From Candidatus Martarchaeota archaeon (GTDB taxonomy: Archaea; Micrarchaeota; Micrarchaeia; Micrarchaeales; CABMGC01), in contig JAMCZF010000045.1 of NCBI GenBank assembly GCA_023485825.1, forward strand, positions 1 to 7,601: a DNA stretch of 7,601 bases. Reading direction: 5' to 3'. The translations under genes were made by a program, and so were the position numbers. Positions 6,329-7,601 of the stretch are shown here, in pieces. Numbering within the stretch: position 1 is the first letter of the stretch; each line of letters starts with the position of its first letter. Below the pieces are notes generated by a model. That model saw nothing but the letters and a program-made list of their open reading frames with translations, searched no databases and was not told where the DNA came from.

Positions 6329-7454
6329 AAGCTTCCTCACTAGCATCGCGTTTTTGGTGTGCGTACACCACTTCCTTCTTCTCCTTTATTGAATTGTACA
6401 CATTGTCTGTCAGGTTGCGCATGGTGCCTTCCAGGCTGAAGCCCGCAGCTGAAGACGACACCACGCCGCGCCTGGTCAGCCAGACCCTTAGCTTCATCTC
6501 GTAGTTCTTAGCCCTGTGCCGCTTTATGTTGAACGTCATGCTTTCCACACCCAGCTTGTGGAACCGGTTTATCCTGTTCTCCAGGCGTTCGAGCTCTGCG
6601 CGTATGTCTTCGCGGAATTCCCTGGTGTAATCATCAAGGCCCGATATGATTATATCCTCCCCCAGGTCTGAGGAGCCTGCGCTCACGGCCTCGAATATGT
6701 CGCGCACTGTGACTATGCCCACAGGCCTTCCTGACCTTGTCACAACAAGCGACGATATCTTCTTTTCAACGAGCGAGCGTATCGCGTTTTCCACGCTGTC
6801 GCCCTGCTCTATTGAGTGCACATTCTGCTCTGCTATGTCTCCGACCTTTGCCGTTTGTTTCTCCACATTTCGCCGCTCAGGCAGCCTTGACGGCGTAGCT
6901 CCGGTGTTCTCAAGTATGTGCTTGCTTGTAAGCACCCCGCTCAGCTTTCCGTTGGAGAGCACCACAAGGTGCTTAAGGTTGCCCCTCCGCATTATCGACT
7001 GCGCGTTGGGCACAGTCGCATCGGAGTCTATAGCGACCACCGGAGTCGACATTATGTCCTTGGTCTTGTAAGAGGAGAGGAGATGCAGCGACAGGATGGC
7101 CTTGAGCATCTGCCTCCTGTTCACTATGCCGGTTATCTTCATGTTCTCGTGGTAGGGGAGCGACGTCGCGCTTGACGTATAGAACTGGTGTATCGCACGC
7201 TCTATGCTCGTGTCGCTGTCAAGCAGGGGCACCCTCACAGCAAAGCCCCCTATTGCGGTATCCTTGCCTATCCTTGTGCCGTGCCTGACCACTGCCCGGT
7301 TATCCACCATTCCGTAGTACTCCTTGTTCTTGGTGACTACAACAGCGCCATGCTTCTTTATCTTCGCAAGTGCCCCTGTAATGGGTTCCTTGTAATCAAA
7401 GAAATCAGTCTCGGAGACGAATTCGCCAGGCACGGGTTCAAATGCTACCTTCAT
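6315..7454 (-). CDS. Four-CBS-domain protein with HPF/S30AE-like C-terminal domain
   Basis: The 379-residue protein has four CBS motifs, that is two Bateman modules, at about 12-60, 66-125, 129-183 and 202-258. Clear examples are KDIMSTPVVAIDSDATVPNAQSIM (132-155) and the last repeat ending ISSLVVTRSGRPVGIVTVRDI (233-253). Such modules bind adenine nucleotides. Residues 266-365 follow the strand-helix-strand-strand-strand-helix order of ribosome hibernation factors (S30AE/HPF): ISGLDDYTREF, helix REDIRAELERLENRINRF, strands VESMTFNIKRH and NYEMKLRVWLTRRG, VVSSSAAGFSLEG, then helix MRNLTDNVYNSIKEKKE. I infer a soluble sensor that may bind ribosomes or RNA when energy is low; the CBS call is firm, the HPF call tentative. 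The ATG has GGTG five bases upstream and a TATA box at 7500-7493. The pilin gene overlaps its 3' end by 14 bases. Confidence 0.85.
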   Translation of the reverse strand: MKVAFEPVPGEFVSETDFFDYKEPITGALAKIKKHGAVVVTKNKEYYGMVDNRAVVRHGTRIGKDTAIGGFAVRVPLLDSDTSIERAIHQFYTSSATSLPYHENMKITGIVNRRQMLKAILSLHLLSSYKTKDIMSTPVVAIDSDATVPNAQSIMRRGNLKHLVVLSNGKLSGVLTSKHILENTGATPSRLPERRNVEKQTAKVGDIAEQNVHSIEQGDSVENAIRSLVEKKISSLVVTRSGRPVGIVTVRDIFEAVSAGSSDLGEDIIISGLDDYTREFREDIRAELERLENRINRFHKLGVESMTFNIKRHRAKNYEMKLRVWLTRRGVVSSSAAGFSLEGTMRNLTDNVYNSIKEKKEVVYAHQKRDASEEAYGEQ

Positions 7455-7459
7455 GAAAG

Positions 7460-7463
7460 CACC
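7460..7463 (-). promoter_or_regulatory. Shine-Dalgarno site of the CBS gene
   Basis: GGTG on the minus strand lies five bases before the ATG at 7454-7452. It resembles the GGTG before the adhesin gene, and confirms this start over internal methionines. Confidence 0.6.
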
Positions 7464-7469
7464 AATTAT

Positions 7470-7487
7470 AATAAGTATGTGCTTATT
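7470..7487. promoter_or_regulatory. Operator-like palindrome between TATA box and start of the CBS gene
   Basis: AATAAG (7470-7475) and CTTATT (7482-7487) are perfect inverted half-sites separated by six bases. The 18-bp element covers the predicted transcription start of the CBS operon, a common repressor position in archaea, and lies just upstream of the tRNA-Cys box A. Binding by a dimeric regulator is an inference. Confidence 0.4.
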
Positions 7488-7492
7488 TATAC

Positions 7493-7500
7493 TTTATATA
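7493..7500. promoter_or_regulatory. Shared bidirectional TATA box
   Basis: TTTATATA on the plus strand is 27 bases upstream of the mature tRNA-Cys 5' end, the expected box A position. The same bases read TATATAAA on the minus strand, preceded by a purine-rich BRE-like GAAAGA, and would start the CBS operon mRNA near 7470, leaving a short leader that contains the GGTG site. Direction would be set by the flanking BRE sequences. Confidence 0.5.
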
Positions 7501-7526
7501 TCTTTCACAGGTAGTTTATCCCGCGC

Positions 7527-7597
7527 GCCAGGATGGCAGATCGGCTATGCGTCCGCCTGCAGAGCGGAAAAGGGGGATTCAACTTCCCCTCCTGGCT
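7527..7597 (+). tRNA. tRNA-Cys (GCA)
   Basis: The 71 bases fold as a tRNA. The acceptor stem GCCAGGA/TCCTGGC (7527-7533 with 7590-7596) has seven pairs. The anticodon stem TCCGC/GCGGA holds the loop CTGCAGA with anticodon GCA. The T arm GGGGA/TCCCC has the loop TTCAACT. The D arm is a three-pair GCA/TGC stem with a loop containing GG, and the variable loop has four bases. The base after the acceptor stem is T, matching the U73 used by cysteinyl-tRNA synthetase. There is no intron and no encoded CCA (the next bases are TGG). The last T-stem pair is A-T where G53-C61 is nearly universal. Confidence 0.9.
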
Positions 7598-7601
7598 TGG
7601 C

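Noticed and set aside
6329..6346. Upstream ATG for the pilin gene, deeper inside the CBS gene
   Set aside because: No ribosome-binding site, while GAGG is correctly spaced for the ATG at 6328.
5871..6392. A 173-codon plus-strand reading frame opposite the pilin gene
   Set aside because: It mirrors the pilin codons exactly, has no ribosome-binding site, and its cysteine- and serine-rich translation looks like antisense of a real gene; the minus frame has clear pilin features.
1..7601. CRISPR arrays, insertion sequences, rRNA genes and toxin-antitoxin pairs
   Set aside because: No short regularly spaced repeats, transposase motifs, rRNA stretches or matching small gene pairs were seen on either strand.

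Overview
The window looks archaeal and most likely comes from a DPANN-type genome, with Micrarchaeota as the best guess. Ribosomal proteins uL30 and uL15 are of archaeal type. Genes have archaeal TATA boxes and GGTG/GAGG-type Shine-Dalgarno sites, the tRNA gene lacks an encoded CCA, arginine is mostly AGG and isoleucine often ATA, and the exported proteins carry archaeal class III (type IV pilin-like) N-termini. The lineage is an inference from gene style, not from a search.

Layout, left to right. Positions 1-127 (minus) hold the 5' end of a gene for a Sec-exported protein, cut by the window edge. Positions 128-315 are a divergent promoter and leader region with back-to-back TATA boxes, a GC-rich hairpin and one arm of a 110-bp-spaced inverted repeat. 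A plus-strand operon-like run follows: rpl30 (uL30), rpl15 (uL15), a GT4 glycosyltransferase, and a highly charged coiled-coil protein whose true start appears to be non-canonical. It converges almost end to end (15 bp) with a minus-strand run. In transcription order that run is a four-CBS protein with an HPF/S30AE-like C-terminal domain (7454-6315), a small pilin-like protein (6328-5831), and an 894-residue pilin-anchored adhesin with a Big-1-like domain and three LamG domains (5820-3136). Overlap or close spacing and a good Shine-Dalgarno site at each junction suggest co-transcription. At the right edge a tRNA-Cys(GCA) gene runs on the plus strand, back to back with the CBS gene, over an AT-rich region that can serve as TATA box in both directions.

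The left half joins core translation genes to glycan or lipid modification. The right half joins a predicted nucleotide-sensing, ribosome-binding regulator to cell-surface attachment structures. The most interesting items are the CBS-HPF fusion co-transcribed with a pilin/adhesin pair, the LamG pilin-like adhesin itself, the inverted repeat flanking the start of the exported-protein gene, and the apparent CTG/ATT start of the coiled-coil gene. No mobile element, CRISPR array or rRNA was seen.
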